Positions 24,189 through 33,120 of a stretch of 64,000 nucleotides of DNA are shown here, piece by piece (the stretch's first letter is position 1; every line of letters starts with the position of its first letter). The DNA is taken from the NCBI GenBank assembly GCA_944392935.1, contig CALXYI010000047.1:1-64000 (forward strand), written 5' to 3'. The stretch comes from an uncultured Spirochaetaceae bacterium. Lineage in GTDB: Bacteria; Spirochaetota; Spirochaetia; Sphaerochaetales; Sphaerochaetaceae. A program made the translations under genes and the position numbers. The notes beneath the pieces were generated by a model that had not been told where the DNA came from, made no database searches, and saw only the letters and a program-made list of their open reading frames with translations.

Positions 24189-26255
24189 TCACTGCCCGAT
24201 TCGCATTATCGTCAGGGAATCCGTATCCATCGCGCTGTATGCCACCATCTCTGTGCCGGCTGGGGAGAGCGCTATCGTATCGCAGCCGTGTTCAGGCAGC
24301 GCAGTCCTTCCTATTTCCGTCACGGCCCTTCCGCCAGGCTCTATCCTCATTGCCACAAGCTCATCCGTGCTTCCGTCGATGCAGTATGCATATCTGAAGT
24401 CATCTGCTGCGGTGAGGGCGATCTTCGTTCCGCTGCGGCGATCCTCGCTGAGCACCTTCCATCTGCTTCCTCCAGATATATCGACGATTGCCTCATAGTC
24501 TCCGAAGAGCAGCATTATGTCATCGGCTATCAGGGAGGCGCATACCAGCCCTGAGGCCAGATGCTCGTCTTCGGGGGCAAACCCGGTAGCGCTTGTCACA
24601 TGCAGCGAATAATCACCTCCATATGACTCGCTGTACCGGCAGCTCTGCGAGCTCATGATGATGTCGGTGCTGTAGGTGAAGAGCGCTCCGTTTCCGCTTA
24701 CCGATCCCGACAGGAGCCTGACTCCGGACGGCGACATCCCTGATCCACCCAGCGTCCCGTAGAACTGCCCATCATCCCCGGTGGAGGATGTGAGGTTCAC
24801 GAATACGCCCGCTATCCTGCTGCCATCGGCATTCTTCAGCATCAGTATTCCCGGAACGCATCCGCCGGCTTCTATCCCCCGTGCCATATAGACAGCCTCG
24901 ATGCTGCCAGCAGGCGTATCCTCGGTGAAGGGGAATATGACGTTCCCGTCGTCCTCTGCATAGAGCGAGAGCGTCGATGATATCGGACTGTAGTTGTAGA
25001 CCCTGACCTCAAGCGGGTCATTCGCGCCGATGAGGACTTTGGACATCGAGGCGGAGAGATCTGCAGCTGCGGCTCCGGCAACCGTCCCTGATATCCCGAT
25101 CGAGGAGAACGGGTATTCCCTCTCGATGGAGATGCTGCCATGCTCGGTGGAGGCTATCTGCACCGTCCTTTCCTCATTCGAGATCATCATGAGCTTGCCA
25201 TCAGGAAGGAATATGGCTATCGAATCATATCCGAGCGAGACATCCTCGCCGTCCAGCGCTATGCCCTGCACGACAGGTATCCCGGGATCCGCAGCCTTCT
25301 CAGCCATGAAATGGATCGTCGCGCATGAAGCCGGGCCAAGAAGCGATGATGAGACTATGGCATCAAGGCGATGGAAGCCCTCCTCGGCGGTTATTTCCGC
25401 CTGAGGACCATCTCCTGCATGGACTCCATCGAGATACCATGAGATGAGGAATCCATCCATATCATCGGTTCCTGATGAAAGTTCTGCCGTGAAGGCCTTG
25501 TCCGCAGTCACTGTTCCAGTCTCTCCGATGCTGCATGCTATCGCGATTCCTTCATCGTTCAGGAGCTCTGCGGGGCTGCTGTCACCAGCTTCCCCGTCCA
25601 TGAAGCCCAGCGTGCCTTCGGAGGCGAGATCGCTGACGACCTGCAGGGCAGCCGCGGCACCTCCGGCCTTCGTCTCCCCGCTGAATATCTCGGCTGCGAG
25701 GATATAAGGACCCGAAGGGACTCCGTCTGCAGTGAACACGGCTTCTCCGCTGCGCGTATCGATGCTCTCCTCAGCCATCTTCACCGTCTCTCCTCCCGGT
25801 GCTATCGGCACAAGGGATGCCGATATATCAGGGGTGGATCGTATTTCCCCGGTATCCCAATCAAGCACGATGGATACGTTGCCGATGCCTGCTGCTGCCG
25901 ACAGCTCTATCGATACCGTTCCGTTGGTGCCTGACAGGCTATGCATGGCCTCGCCGGCGACAAGCGCATCGCCATTGCTGTTCAATCCTTCTGCCTTTAG
26001 CTTCCATTCACCGATGGCAAGGCCTTCTATCGTCACTGATTGCCTGCTTGTCTCCACCGAGAAGGAGGCCCCGGACGGACCTGCTCCGGAGACCCTGTAC
26101 GATTCTATCTCCAGAGGGTAATCCTCAGGGGCGATTGCCCTCTGCTTCTGGATGTTGACCCTCAGCGTCGCATTGCCCTGCTGTCCCTCGCATGATGCAG
26201 AGAGCAGCAGCGACGCTACGGCTATTATGAGGTATGCGTATACGTGTTTCCTCAT
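24189..26255 (-). CDS. Large lipoprotein, lineage-specific, possible Ig-like and propeller repeats
   Basis: No family is recognised. The 688 residues begin with a signal peptide and lipobox LLSASC (Cys22). The mature region is rich in Gly, Ser and acidic residues with short beta-strand patterns throughout. The first 270 residues read like repeated Ig-like or fibronectin-like sandwiches (for example SYRVSGAGPSGASFSVET, VTADKAFTAELSSGTDD). The last 350 contain recurring blocks such as LIADDIMLLFGDY and AYCIDGSTDELVAM that suggest a beta-propeller. An AGGAGG site precedes the ATG. It converges on the hydrogenase operon and is probably a surface or periplasmic protein. Confidence 0.7.
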   Translation of the reverse strand: MRKHVYAYLIIAVASLLLSASCEGQQGNATLRVNIQKQRAIAPEDYPLEIESYRVSGAGPSGASFSVETSRQSVTIEGLAIGEWKLKAEGLNSNGDALVAGEAMHSLSGTNGTVSIELSAAAGIGNVSIVLDWDTGEIRSTPDISASLVPIAPGGETVKMAEESIDTRSGEAVFTADGVPSGPYILAAEIFSGETKAGGAAAALQVVSDLASEGTLGFMDGEAGDSSPAELLNDEGIAIACSIGETGTVTADKAFTAELSSGTDDMDGFLISWYLDGVHAGDGPQAEITAEEGFHRLDAIVSSSLLGPASCATIHFMAEKAADPGIPVVQGIALDGEDVSLGYDSIAIFLPDGKLMMISNEERTVQIASTEHGSISIEREYPFSSIGISGTVAGAAAADLSASMSKVLIGANDPLEVRVYNYSPISSTLSLYAEDDGNVIFPFTEDTPAGSIEAVYMARGIEAGGCVPGILMLKNADGSRIAGVFVNLTSSTGDDGQFYGTLGGSGMSPSGVRLLSGSVSGNGALFTYSTDIIMSSQSCRYSESYGGDYSLHVTSATGFAPEDEHLASGLVCASLIADDIMLLFGDYEAIVDISGGSRWKVLSEDRRSGTKIALTAADDFRYAYCIDGSTDELVAMRIEPGGRAVTEIGRTALPEHGCDTIALSPAGTEMVAYSAMDTDSLTIMRIGQ

Positions 26256-26305
26256 GATGCCCTCCTTTGATTCCTTATACGCAGCGGCCTTCGATTCCTG
26301 CCAAC

Positions 26306-26335
26306 TTCCCTGAGAAGCGTTCTTTCTGATAGACT
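26306..26335 (+). promoter_or_regulatory. Promoter of the EIIA gene, leaderless
   Basis: TTCCCT (26306-26311) and TAGACT (26330-26335) are 18 bases apart, and 7 bases precede the ATG at 26343. No Shine-Dalgarno is present. The -35 box is weak. Confidence 0.4.
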
Positions 26336-26342
26336 TCCGGTC

Positions 26343-26759
26343 ATGGACAGATCAGTTTTCTCCGCATTCATCCCATCTCTTGAGGCACGCACGGCAGAGG
26401 AGGCGATAAAGGAGCTGTGCTCATGCTGTGCAGCCTCGGATAGGGATGCAGCAGCCGAGGCCGTGCTCCGGCGCGAGAAGGAAGGTTCTACGGCAATCGG
26501 GAACGGCGTTGCGATCCCGCATGCACGTACGGATTCCGTAGAGGAGGCAGATGGTGTGATAGGGGTGTCCCGGGAAGGAATACATGTGGGCGGGGAGGCA
26601 GTGCATCTCTTCATCCTCATCCTCATCCCTTCCCATCCATCCTCGGATCATGTGCTTCTCCTTGCCGATATAGCGAAGGTGCTCTCCGACCCGAAGCACC
26701 GGCAGGCCGTAGAGGCTGCAGCGGATCTCGAGGAGGCTGCGGGAGTGTTCGGCTTATGA
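26343..26759 (+). CDS. PTS EIIA-like (fructose/nitrogen type) domain protein
   Basis: This is a stand-alone EIIA domain of 138 residues with the phospho-acceptor His60 in the motif GNGVAIPHAR, a SREGIHVGGEAVHLFILI strand region and a C-terminal helix. No EIIB, EIIC or HPr gene is near, so a regulatory role (as in PTS-Ntr) is more likely than sugar uptake; this is inference. The gene overlaps the next one by 4 bases. Confidence 0.88.
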   Translation: MDRSVFSAFIPSLEARTAEEAIKELCSCCAASDRDAAAEAVLRREKEGSTAIGNGVAIPHARTDSVEEADGVIGVSREGIHVGGEAVHLFILILIPSHPSSDHVLLLADIAKVLSDPKHRQAVEAAADLEEAAGVFGL

Positions 26760-27232
26760 AGAGGACCGTGCTTTTCCTCATCCTCGCCGTGTTCGGCATA
26801 TTCGTCTATAATGCGGCATTCAGATACATGGTCATCTGGCCGCTTCTCTTCCCGCTTCTTGCCCTTGTCGGGATATATTACGTCATCACATCAGTCGTCA
26901 CCAGGAAGATGATCGCGAAGGTCCGTGATGATGATTTCCTCTATCTGAGATGCTCGATGATCTCCGATAATGGCGAGGAGCTGCAGGGCGGTGCCCTTGC
27001 GGTAACGTCTTCCGAGCTCGTCTTCTATGTACGCAGGAGCGAGAAGGGAGGCGTCAATCCTGCCTGGTCATGCTTCGCGCAGTCAGTGGATGGCTATACC
27101 ATGAAGAAGGTCGATACCCACCACAGCGGCCTCGCTCTCTCCCTTGCCGGCGAAACGAAGGAGGTGAGATTCGTCTCCCGGAGCATAAAGGGCAAGGAAG
27201 CTGAGCTGCGGAAGGCTCTTGGCTGGGAGTGA
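26756..27232 (+). CDS. Small membrane protein of unknown function
   Basis: The 158 residues begin with two membrane helices (about 4-20 and 27-48) and a basic turn, followed by a soluble beta-rich domain of about 105 residues that could be a PH-like fold (DDDFLYLRCSMIS, LAVTSSELVFYVRR). No family is recognised. Its ATGA overlap with the EIIA gene indicates co-translation and perhaps shared function. The gene ends 51 bases before the next promoter-led gene. Confidence 0.65.
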   Translation: MKRTVLFLILAVFGIFVYNAAFRYMVIWPLLFPLLALVGIYYVITSVVTRKMIAKVRDDDFLYLRCSMISDNGEELQGGALAVTSSELVFYVRRSEKGGVNPAWSCFAQSVDGYTMKKVDTHHSGLALSLAGETKEVRFVSRSIKGKEAELRKALGWE

Positions 27233-27248
27233 TGTCCGCTCTTGCCCC

Positions 27249-27277
27249 TTATGCGTTTCTTCCAGGCCGTCTAGCCT
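27249..27277 (+). promoter_or_regulatory. Promoter of the 168-residue secreted protein, leaderless
   Basis: TTATGC (27249-27254) and TAGCCT (27272-27277) are 17 bases apart, with 6 bases to the ATG at 27284. Confidence 0.4.
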
Positions 27278-27283
27278 TATGGC

Positions 27284-27790
27284 ATGAGACGGCTTTTCCT
27301 TCTTATGTATATCATCATTCCCATCGGGGTCCTGCATCCATCATGGCAGGTAGGAGTGGATCTGCGATGCCTTGATTCATTCCTCTATGAAGCAATGCGT
27401 CTTGATGCAGAAGCTTCATATCGGTTCGGGAATATAAGGATAACCGTTCCTCTTCGATATTCGCATTCATTCAGCCATGAGCTTGATTTCATCGAATCGG
27501 GATTCGCCGTATCGGTGTATCCGTTTGACGGCCAGGGATTCCATATCGGCGTATCCGCGCTGAGGCTCGGTGTCTTCTGGGGGCTTGAGGCGCCGGAGGA
27601 CAGGATCCTGGCCTTTTCCGAGGTCATGGCTGGATGGACCATCACATTCCCATGGTTCTATCTGGAGCCGCGCATTGCGGTGCTCGATCTTTTCAGCACC
27701 AGTGCAGACAGGCTCGGAGAGCTTCAGGAGGCAGTGCCTCAGTACTCGAAGCTGAGGCTGTCGCTTATCGCTGGTGTATCAATCCCATGA
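27284..27790 (+). CDS. Small secreted beta-rich protein, unknown
   Basis: The 168 residues start with a hydrophobic signal segment (MRRLFLLMYIIIPIGVLHPSW) and then show alternating strands with frequent Tyr, Phe and Gly (EASYRFGNIRITVPLRYSH, FAVSVYPFDGQGFHIGVSA), like a small outer-membrane barrel. It ends in a hydrophobic strand and Pro. No family is recognised. The stop lies 14 bases before the start of the following lipoprotein gene. Confidence 0.6.
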   Translation: MRRLFLLMYIIIPIGVLHPSWQVGVDLRCLDSFLYEAMRLDAEASYRFGNIRITVPLRYSHSFSHELDFIESGFAVSVYPFDGQGFHIGVSALRLGVFWGLEAPEDRILAFSEVMAGWTITFPWFYLEPRIAVLDLFSTSADRLGELQEAVPQYSKLRLSLIAGVSIP

Positions 27791-27803
27791 AAGGAGGAAG
27801 AGA

Positions 27804-28646
27804 ATGAGGAATGCAGGAACAACGATCAGCAATGGTGTTTCGGTGCTGATGATAATCGCCATCCTCGTGGTTTCGTGCACTATGCCGCAATCCCCGGGCG
27901 CCGTGTCGGCTTCTGCCCTGGTATCGGCATCGGGCAGGGCCATAGATATGTATCTCGATGAGGTCCGGGAGTTCGTGGAGGATGATCTCCCTGTACGGGG
28001 ACTGCTGGATGGCATGGATGGCTATGATATCGCTGAAAGGGCGATGGCAGAGGAGATGGGGAGAGAGTATCTTGGATTCGTGGTCTCCTCCTCCGATTAC
28101 AGCGATCCCGAGGAGGTATTCGCAGCAGCCCGCCCCCTTGCCCCTGCCGAGGAGCTTGAGGAGGCCAGGGAGAAGGTGAAGGAGGCCGAGGAGAGGCTTT
28201 TCCGCGAAGCCGAAGGCATCATGCGCGTGCTGACCCCATCCCAGCGGGAAGCCTTCCATCAGGATCTCACCAAGCTCGTGATAAAGAGCGCGGTGCTTCT
28301 CACCGCGGCAATCGTCTATGCATTCGTGCCTGATGTCATACTCTGGGGCAAGGTCGCCGCCGCTGCCGCCGTCGCGATAGCCGCAGGCATCACAGCTGCA
28401 TCCATAATGGCTGTCATCGAGTACTACAATACAGGCAAGGATGCCGGGCAGACATTCGAGAACTGGCTTGAGAACGTGACGACGGAGCCTTTCGTCTACT
28501 GGGGGATCGCATCATCGATGATGGGGATCAGCCAGTCCCTGGGCCGTGGTCCTGTAGTAACGGCCATCATCATCGGGATCTTCACGATCTATGGCATCGC
28601 AGATGATGTGAAGCCCATGCTTGAGAAGTATAATTTCACTGCCTGA
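27804..28646 (+). CDS. Lipoprotein with internal membrane segments, unknown
   Basis: The 280 residues carry a signal peptide ending in VVSC (Cys23), an acidic helical and coiled-coil-like region rich in Glu (about 100-145), then three hydrophobic stretches (about 165-180, 185-210, 230-260). A lipoprotein followed by membrane segments is unusual, so the N-terminal hydrophobic stretch could instead be an anchor. Start 27804 has AAGGAGG upstream, and the ORF extends to 27774 without support. No family is recognised. Confidence 0.6.
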   Translation: MRNAGTTISNGVSVLMIIAILVVSCTMPQSPGAVSASALVSASGRAIDMYLDEVREFVEDDLPVRGLLDGMDGYDIAERAMAEEMGREYLGFVVSSSDYSDPEEVFAAARPLAPAEELEEAREKVKEAEERLFREAEGIMRVLTPSQREAFHQDLTKLVIKSAVLLTAAIVYAFVPDVILWGKVAAAAAVAIAAGITAASIMAVIEYYNTGKDAGQTFENWLENVTTEPFVYWGIASSMMGISQSLGRGPVVTAIIIGIFTIYGIADDVKPMLEKYNFTA

Positions 28647-28677
28647 GCCGCCCGTCGATTCTTATACCGATATGTGA

Positions 28678-28683
28678 GATAAT
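28678..28683 (+). promoter_or_regulatory. -10 box giving a leaderless pepT mRNA
   Basis: GATAAT is followed by 6 bases and the ATG at 28690. The -35 region (TCGATT at 28655) is weak. Confidence 0.4.
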
Positions 28684-28689
28684 GGCCAT

Positions 28690-29907
28690 ATGGGAAGATT
28701 CAGCGGCCTTCTTGGCAGATTCCTGGATTATACAGCATACGATACGATGAGCCTGCCTCAGCTGGCAGGCAGGCGGCGTCCTACATCCGAAGGGCAGGAA
28801 AGGCTCCTGCTCCGCCTCCTCTCAGAGCTTCAGGAGGCGGGGATTGATGCCGTCTATGGAAGCGAGAAGGTCGTGATGGGACGGCTTCCAGGCAATGCCG
28901 GCAGCCGCACTGTGGGCTTCATGGCCCATGTCGATACCGCTGATGATGTCCCAGGCAACGGGGTGAAGGCCCGTGTCTGGGATGATTATGACGGATCTGA
29001 CATAGAGCTTGGCGGCATCACGATAAAGGCTGATGAGAATCCCGATCTCGCGCTCTACCGCGGCGGTACTGTCATAACGGGTGATGGTACGACGCTTCTG
29101 GGCGCGGATGATAAGGCCGGTGCTGCGATAATAATGGAAGTCATATCCTATCTCGCATCCCATCCAGAGATCCCGCATCCGGAGATCGAGGTCTTCTTCA
29201 CCCCCGATGAGGAGACAGGAAGCGGTATGGATTCCTTCCCCTTCGGATGGATGAGGAGCTCATGCTGCTACACGCTCGATGGCGGAAGGGAAGGTGAAGT
29301 GGAGACCGAGTGCTTCAATGCAGCTTCCGCCGTCATCCGGATACATGGGGATGCCACGCATTTCGGTTCCGGGCGGGGCAGGATGCACAATGCAGTGACA
29401 GCTGCGGCTGCCATGATCAGCGCGCTGCCTCAGGCAGAGAGCCCCGAGGCCACTGATGGAAGCTATGGCTATTTCTGCGCGGATGGAATCGAGGGAAGCG
29501 TTGCAGAGACCTCCTTCACGATCCATCTCAGGGATTTCGAGGCAGAAGGGCTGGAGCGGCGCAAGGCTGCGGTACGTGCGATCGCAGAGGCTGTATCGCT
29601 GGCATACCATGTCCGCATCGATGCGGATATCCAGGATCAGTACAGGAACATGGGTGAGGCTTCCTTCCGCGACCCGTTCCCTTCCGAAGCCATAGTGCGC
29701 GCTGCGGGGAAGCTCGGCTTTCCTGTATCGTTCGGGAAGGTGCGGGGAGGTACGGATGGTGCCAGGCTGGCAGAACGCGGCATACCTTCTCCTAATCTAT
29801 ATACTGGAGGGCACTGCTTCCATTCGCTTTCGGAGTGGATCGCGCTGGAGGCGATGGAGAGGAGCGCGGAGCTGATGCTCGCGATAATACAGGAGTGGGC
29901 CAGATGA
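28690..29907 (+). CDS. pepT: Peptidase T (tripeptide aminopeptidase)
   Basis: This is an M20 zinc peptidase that cleaves the N-terminal residue from tripeptides in the cytoplasm. The 405 residues show MAHVDTADDVPG (about 78-89) with the first metal His and Asp, LGADDKAGAAI (about 137-147) with the bridging Asp, FFTPDEETGSGMD (about 170-182) with the catalytic Glu pair, and the later GGTDGARLAERG and TGGHCFHS blocks. It pairs functionally with the M18 and M16 peptidases of the window in peptide use. The stop overlaps the next ATG as ATGA. Confidence 0.95.
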   Translation: MGRFSGLLGRFLDYTAYDTMSLPQLAGRRRPTSEGQERLLLRLLSELQEAGIDAVYGSEKVVMGRLPGNAGSRTVGFMAHVDTADDVPGNGVKARVWDDYDGSDIELGGITIKADENPDLALYRGGTVITGDGTTLLGADDKAGAAIIMEVISYLASHPEIPHPEIEVFFTPDEETGSGMDSFPFGWMRSSCCYTLDGGREGEVETECFNAASAVIRIHGDATHFGSGRGRMHNAVTAAAAMISALPQAESPEATDGSYGYFCADGIEGSVAETSFTIHLRDFEAEGLERRKAAVRAIAEAVSLAYHVRIDADIQDQYRNMGEASFRDPFPSEAIVRAAGKLGFPVSFGKVRGGTDGARLAERGIPSPNLYTGGHCFHSLSEWIALEAMERSAELMLAIIQEWAR

Positions 29908-30860
29908 AGCGGTTGATCCTCGCAATCATGCTCATTGCCATGCTTCCACTTGCCGCATCGCATATCGTCTCTGACGGGACTATTCCTGATGATGTCCTCT
30001 CAGCGCTTGCGGAATCTGCAGGACGCAGCACATATGGCCGAGGGGATATCGATTTCAATGCTTCCGGGTATTCAGAGGACAGTACGCTGTTCCCCGGCCG
30101 CATATATGCATCCTTCATGCTCTCATTCGGAGACGGGGAGCTGAAGGCTGAAGCCGTGGGAGGGACGAGGGAGGAGCTTCTCGAGTCCGTCTCAGAGCAG
30201 ACAGAGAGCATCCTGATGTATGAGGAATCGCTGTATGCGCCTTCCCGTCCACGCCTTGATTACATCACTGATGGCTCATATTCATTCCTTCCTGACAGGC
30301 ATTACAGGAGGGGAACGAGGCTCAAGGCAGTGGATATCCTTGGACGGACAAGGGGGGTCTTCGAGACAGGGGAGGTCTATGATGAGGCCATTGTCCTTGA
30401 TCCTGTATATATCGCCTCCCCGATGCCAGGCCTTGCCCTGCAGGATGCCGGGGAATGGAAGACGATGCTGACAGTCTCCTCCGGTTTTGATTTCCGTTCC
30501 CCCGAGATACTGGCCATGCTGTCCATCGGAAGGACCGATCTGATCTATCCGTTCGTGCCGATCGTATCCGCCGCAGTGAGGTATTCCGGTGAGAGGCTTT
30601 TCTATTATGGCGGAATAGGAATCGAGGCGTATCTCAATCTCTCCCGCATATTCCCGAAGGCCGGATTCACGCTTGTGGAGGAGGGAAGGATCGGAGGAAG
30701 CGTCTCGATGCTGATGGGAATGGGGGATTCCTTCGACTGGAGGGCTGTATTCTCCATATTCTATGAGCACAGGGCCTCTCCCTCGTTCTTCTGGCGCATC
30801 GGATACCAGAACATACAGGGAGTGCATACGATGGTGCTCGGGGCAGGAGGCGATTGGTGA
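29904..30860 (+). CDS. Secreted protein with probable beta-rich C-terminal half
   Basis: The 318 residues start with a signal peptide (MKRLILAIMLIAMLPLAAS, cleavage near 19). The mature N-terminal half is mixed, and the second half has strand patterns with aromatic residues (LFYYGGIGIEAYLNLS, FFWRIGYQNIQGVHTM) that suggest a membrane barrel or a large beta-sheet. No family is recognised. It is coupled to pepT by an ATGA overlap and to the next lipoprotein by GTGA. Confidence 0.62.
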   Translation: MKRLILAIMLIAMLPLAASHIVSDGTIPDDVLSALAESAGRSTYGRGDIDFNASGYSEDSTLFPGRIYASFMLSFGDGELKAEAVGGTREELLESVSEQTESILMYEESLYAPSRPRLDYITDGSYSFLPDRHYRRGTRLKAVDILGRTRGVFETGEVYDEAIVLDPVYIASPMPGLALQDAGEWKTMLTVSSGFDFRSPEILAMLSIGRTDLIYPFVPIVSAAVRYSGERLFYYGGIGIEAYLNLSRIFPKAGFTLVEEGRIGGSVSMLMGMGDSFDWRAVFSIFYEHRASPSFFWRIGYQNIQGVHTMVLGAGGDW

Positions 30861-32218
30861 GGAGGCTTTTACCGATTCTCGTGATTATCCTTGCAGCCTC
30901 ATGCAGCACATTCACCCTCTCCGAGGGACCTGAATGGATAAGGATGCGGCCCGTGAGGAGCGGAGTCGTGGTCTTTGTCGGATCAGGGACAGGCGGCAAC
31001 GAGGCAGAGGCCAGGAGCGCTGCATATCTCGATCTGCTCAAGCAGATGAGCATGGATCTTGGATATGAGGTCACTGGGCTGTATTACAGGGAGCTCCTGT
31101 CGACAGACGGGATAGAGGAGCTCGGAACGCGGATAACGGACAGGTATTCCGCACCGGGCAATGGCAGGATCCATTATTTCGCCCTTGCAGAGACCCCCGA
31201 GGAGAGGTACTACAGCAGCCGGAGCCAGGAGTATGCGGAAGCGCTTGAGCGTACAGGAACAATAGCGGGCTATCTCGATTCAGCGCTCGAAGCCTATAGG
31301 AACAACAGGGATACCGAGTCCCTTGCATATATCCTCGAAGCCCTGGATGAATCCCTCTCAGGTCCTGTGACGGATCCTGGCCATACCCCGGGGAATCTCC
31401 TTGGGCGTGCCATGGAAATCCTCGGGAACATCGAGCTGAGCCTCAGGGACCCCGGACCGGGCACGGAGGTAACTGTGCGGATGGAGCGGGCAAAGGGGTT
31501 CTTCCATCCTCCTGTGGTCTCAGGGATGATACGTGCCTCATATACGATGGTCGATGGCGAAGGCAATGAGACCGGGGCTTCCGTTTCCGCGATGACAGGC
31601 GATAACGGCCGGGTGCGGTTCGTGAAGGTCAATCCCTATACGGTGAGGAGGGGAAGCATCGGATTCTCAGTCGATGTGCCTGAAGACCTGCTGGCATCCA
31701 TAGCTGCCAAGGCCGGAGAAGGATTCATAGAGGACTTCATGTCGCTTCTGGATGAGAAGACCGTGCGCTTCGATTATGCCGACAGCGGCAGGCTGGACAG
31801 CTCATCGACGATCATATCCGTCACATCGTATGACCAGGATGGCATGATGATGCCGGGCAGCGAGGCTGCTGCAGCTTTCTCGGCTTTCCTATCTTCCGTA
31901 TATGCGCAGCCGTTCACGATTGTCCAGGGCATAGGCGATGATGAGGGGGAGGTGCTTTCCTATCTCAGGCGGGAGTACCCTGGTATGGAGGATTACGTGA
32001 TACTCAGGATAGGGATCGTGGATTCCGCAGAAGGCGGCGGGGTATCATACGCACGTTCGGAATCCCGGCTGTCTGCGTACAGCGGACAGTCCGCATTGCC
32101 CTATATCCAGCAGGATTCATATGCCGCAGGAAGGGGGGAGAGCGAAGAGGAGGCCGGATATGATTCCCTCAGGCGGGGTGCGGAGATAGCCGCCGGCATG
32201 TTCCTCTCGCATCTCTAG
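30857..32218 (+). CDS. LPP20-like lipoprotein with additional repeats, unknown
   Basis: The 453 residues have a signal peptide and lipobox AASC (Cys16). Residues about 30-65 (PEWIRMRPVRSGVVVFVGSG, then EAEARSAAYLDLLKQM) resemble the LPP20-type lipoprotein domain, in which a short strand is followed by an Ala-rich helix. The remainder is not recognised. GTG at 30857 is chosen because AGGAGG lies 6 bases upstream; a TTG at 30854 is too close. The 3' end overlaps endonuclease IV by 4 bases, tail to tail. Confidence 0.65.
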   Translation: MRRLLPILVIILAASCSTFTLSEGPEWIRMRPVRSGVVVFVGSGTGGNEAEARSAAYLDLLKQMSMDLGYEVTGLYYRELLSTDGIEELGTRITDRYSAPGNGRIHYFALAETPEERYYSSRSQEYAEALERTGTIAGYLDSALEAYRNNRDTESLAYILEALDESLSGPVTDPGHTPGNLLGRAMEILGNIELSLRDPGPGTEVTVRMERAKGFFHPPVVSGMIRASYTMVDGEGNETGASVSAMTGDNGRVRFVKVNPYTVRRGSIGFSVDVPEDLLASIAAKAGEGFIEDFMSLLDEKTVRFDYADSGRLDSSSTIISVTSYDQDGMMMPGSEAAAAFSAFLSSVYAQPFTIVQGIGDDEGEVLSYLRREYPGMEDYVILRIGIVDSAEGGGVSYARSESRLSAYSGQSALPYIQQDSYAAGRGESEEEAGYDSLRRGAEIAAGMFLSHL

Positions 32219-33042
32219 GCTTCCATAAGCATCCTGATCTCGTCCTTCCAGAGGGATTCGTCAGGAGTCTCGAGTATCAGGGGTATCCCCTGTGTCTCCT
32301 CTCGTCCTGCGATCTGTGCAATCGGCTCGTATCCTATCAGGCCATGCCCCAGGCTCTCATGCCTGTCCTTCCTGGATGCAAGCGGAACCTTCGAGTCATT
32401 GAGATGCATGCCGAAGAGCCTGTCCTTCCCGAAGCGTGAGAAGAAGCTGTCGAGGACCCCGTCAGGATCGCCCTTCACATCATAGCCTGCTCCGTAGAGA
32501 TGGGCTGTATCGAGGGTGAATCCGGCTCTGCTGCTGTGCCTTATCTCCGAAAGGAGCATATCGAGCTCCTCGAATGACGATCCAAGGATTGTGCCTGCGC
32601 CCGATGTATTCTCTATCGCTATCCTTATCCCGGGAATGGCGGCAAGGACTTCGTCGATCATGGCAGCTGCGCGCTTCACGCCATCCTCCATGCTTCCTTC
32701 CCTGTATGCCCCCGGATGGATGTTGAGCGTATCCAGGCCGAGATCTGCGGTCCTTCCAGCCTCATCCAGGAAGAGCGACAGGGATTTCCTTCTCAGATCC
32801 TCGTCAGGAGTGGCGGGATTTATGAGGTAGCCTGCATGCGGCAGCACTGCACGCGATGCATAGCCATTGCTGTCCATCGCCTTCCTGAATGCTGCTGCCT
32901 CCTCTGCCTTCAGCGGAGGTGCGCTCCATACCCTCTGGTTCTTGGTGAAGAGGGCGAAGCCTGTGGCGGAAAGCGCGGCAGCTCTGCCCACGGCAAGGGC
33001 GATGCTGTCCTTTATCGATACATGTGGTCCGATGAAACGCAT
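32215..33042 (-). CDS. nfo: Endonuclease IV (AP endonuclease)
   Basis: This enzyme incises DNA 5' to abasic sites in base-excision repair. The 275 residues carry the zinc-binding TIM-barrel blocks: GPHVSIKDSI (4-13), LPHAGYLIN (about 67-75), LNIHPGAY (about 108-115), IAIENTSGAG (about 141-150), LDTAHLYGAGYD (about 178-189), HLNDSK (about 215-220), and RHESLGHGLIG. The start at 33042 is fixed by homology and by the leaderless promoter in front of it. It complements the OGG-type glycosylase encoded at 17714 in the same pathway. Confidence 0.96.
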   Translation of the reverse strand: MRFIGPHVSIKDSIALAVGRAAALSATGFALFTKNQRVWSAPPLKAEEAAAFRKAMDSNGYASRAVLPHAGYLINPATPDEDLRRKSLSLFLDEAGRTADLGLDTLNIHPGAYREGSMEDGVKRAAAMIDEVLAAIPGIRIAIENTSGAGTILGSSFEELDMLLSEIRHSSRAGFTLDTAHLYGAGYDVKGDPDGVLDSFFSRFGKDRLFGMHLNDSKVPLASRKDRHESLGHGLIGYEPIAQIAGREETQGIPLILETPDESLWKDEIRMLMEA

Positions 33043-33048
33043 GCTGAA

Positions 33049-33077
33049 AGGGTAGGCTGTGGCGGCGGGGCTGTCAA
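33049..33077 (-). promoter_or_regulatory. Promoter of nfo, leaderless
   Basis: Minus-strand TTGACA (33077-33072) and TACCCT (33054-33049) are 17 bases apart with 6 bases to the ATG. It lies back to back with the M16 protease promoter. Confidence 0.65.
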
Positions 33078-33085
33078 TTTCATTG

Positions 33086-33114
33086 TTGAGAAAAGATGCG
33101 CTCTGGGGTATTTT
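33086..33114 (+). promoter_or_regulatory. Promoter of the M16 protease, leaderless
   Basis: TTGAGA (33086-33091) and TATTTT (33109-33114) are 17 bases apart with 6 bases (TCTTCC) to the ATG at 33121. No Shine-Dalgarno is present. Confidence 0.65.
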
Positions 33115-33120
33115 TCTTCC

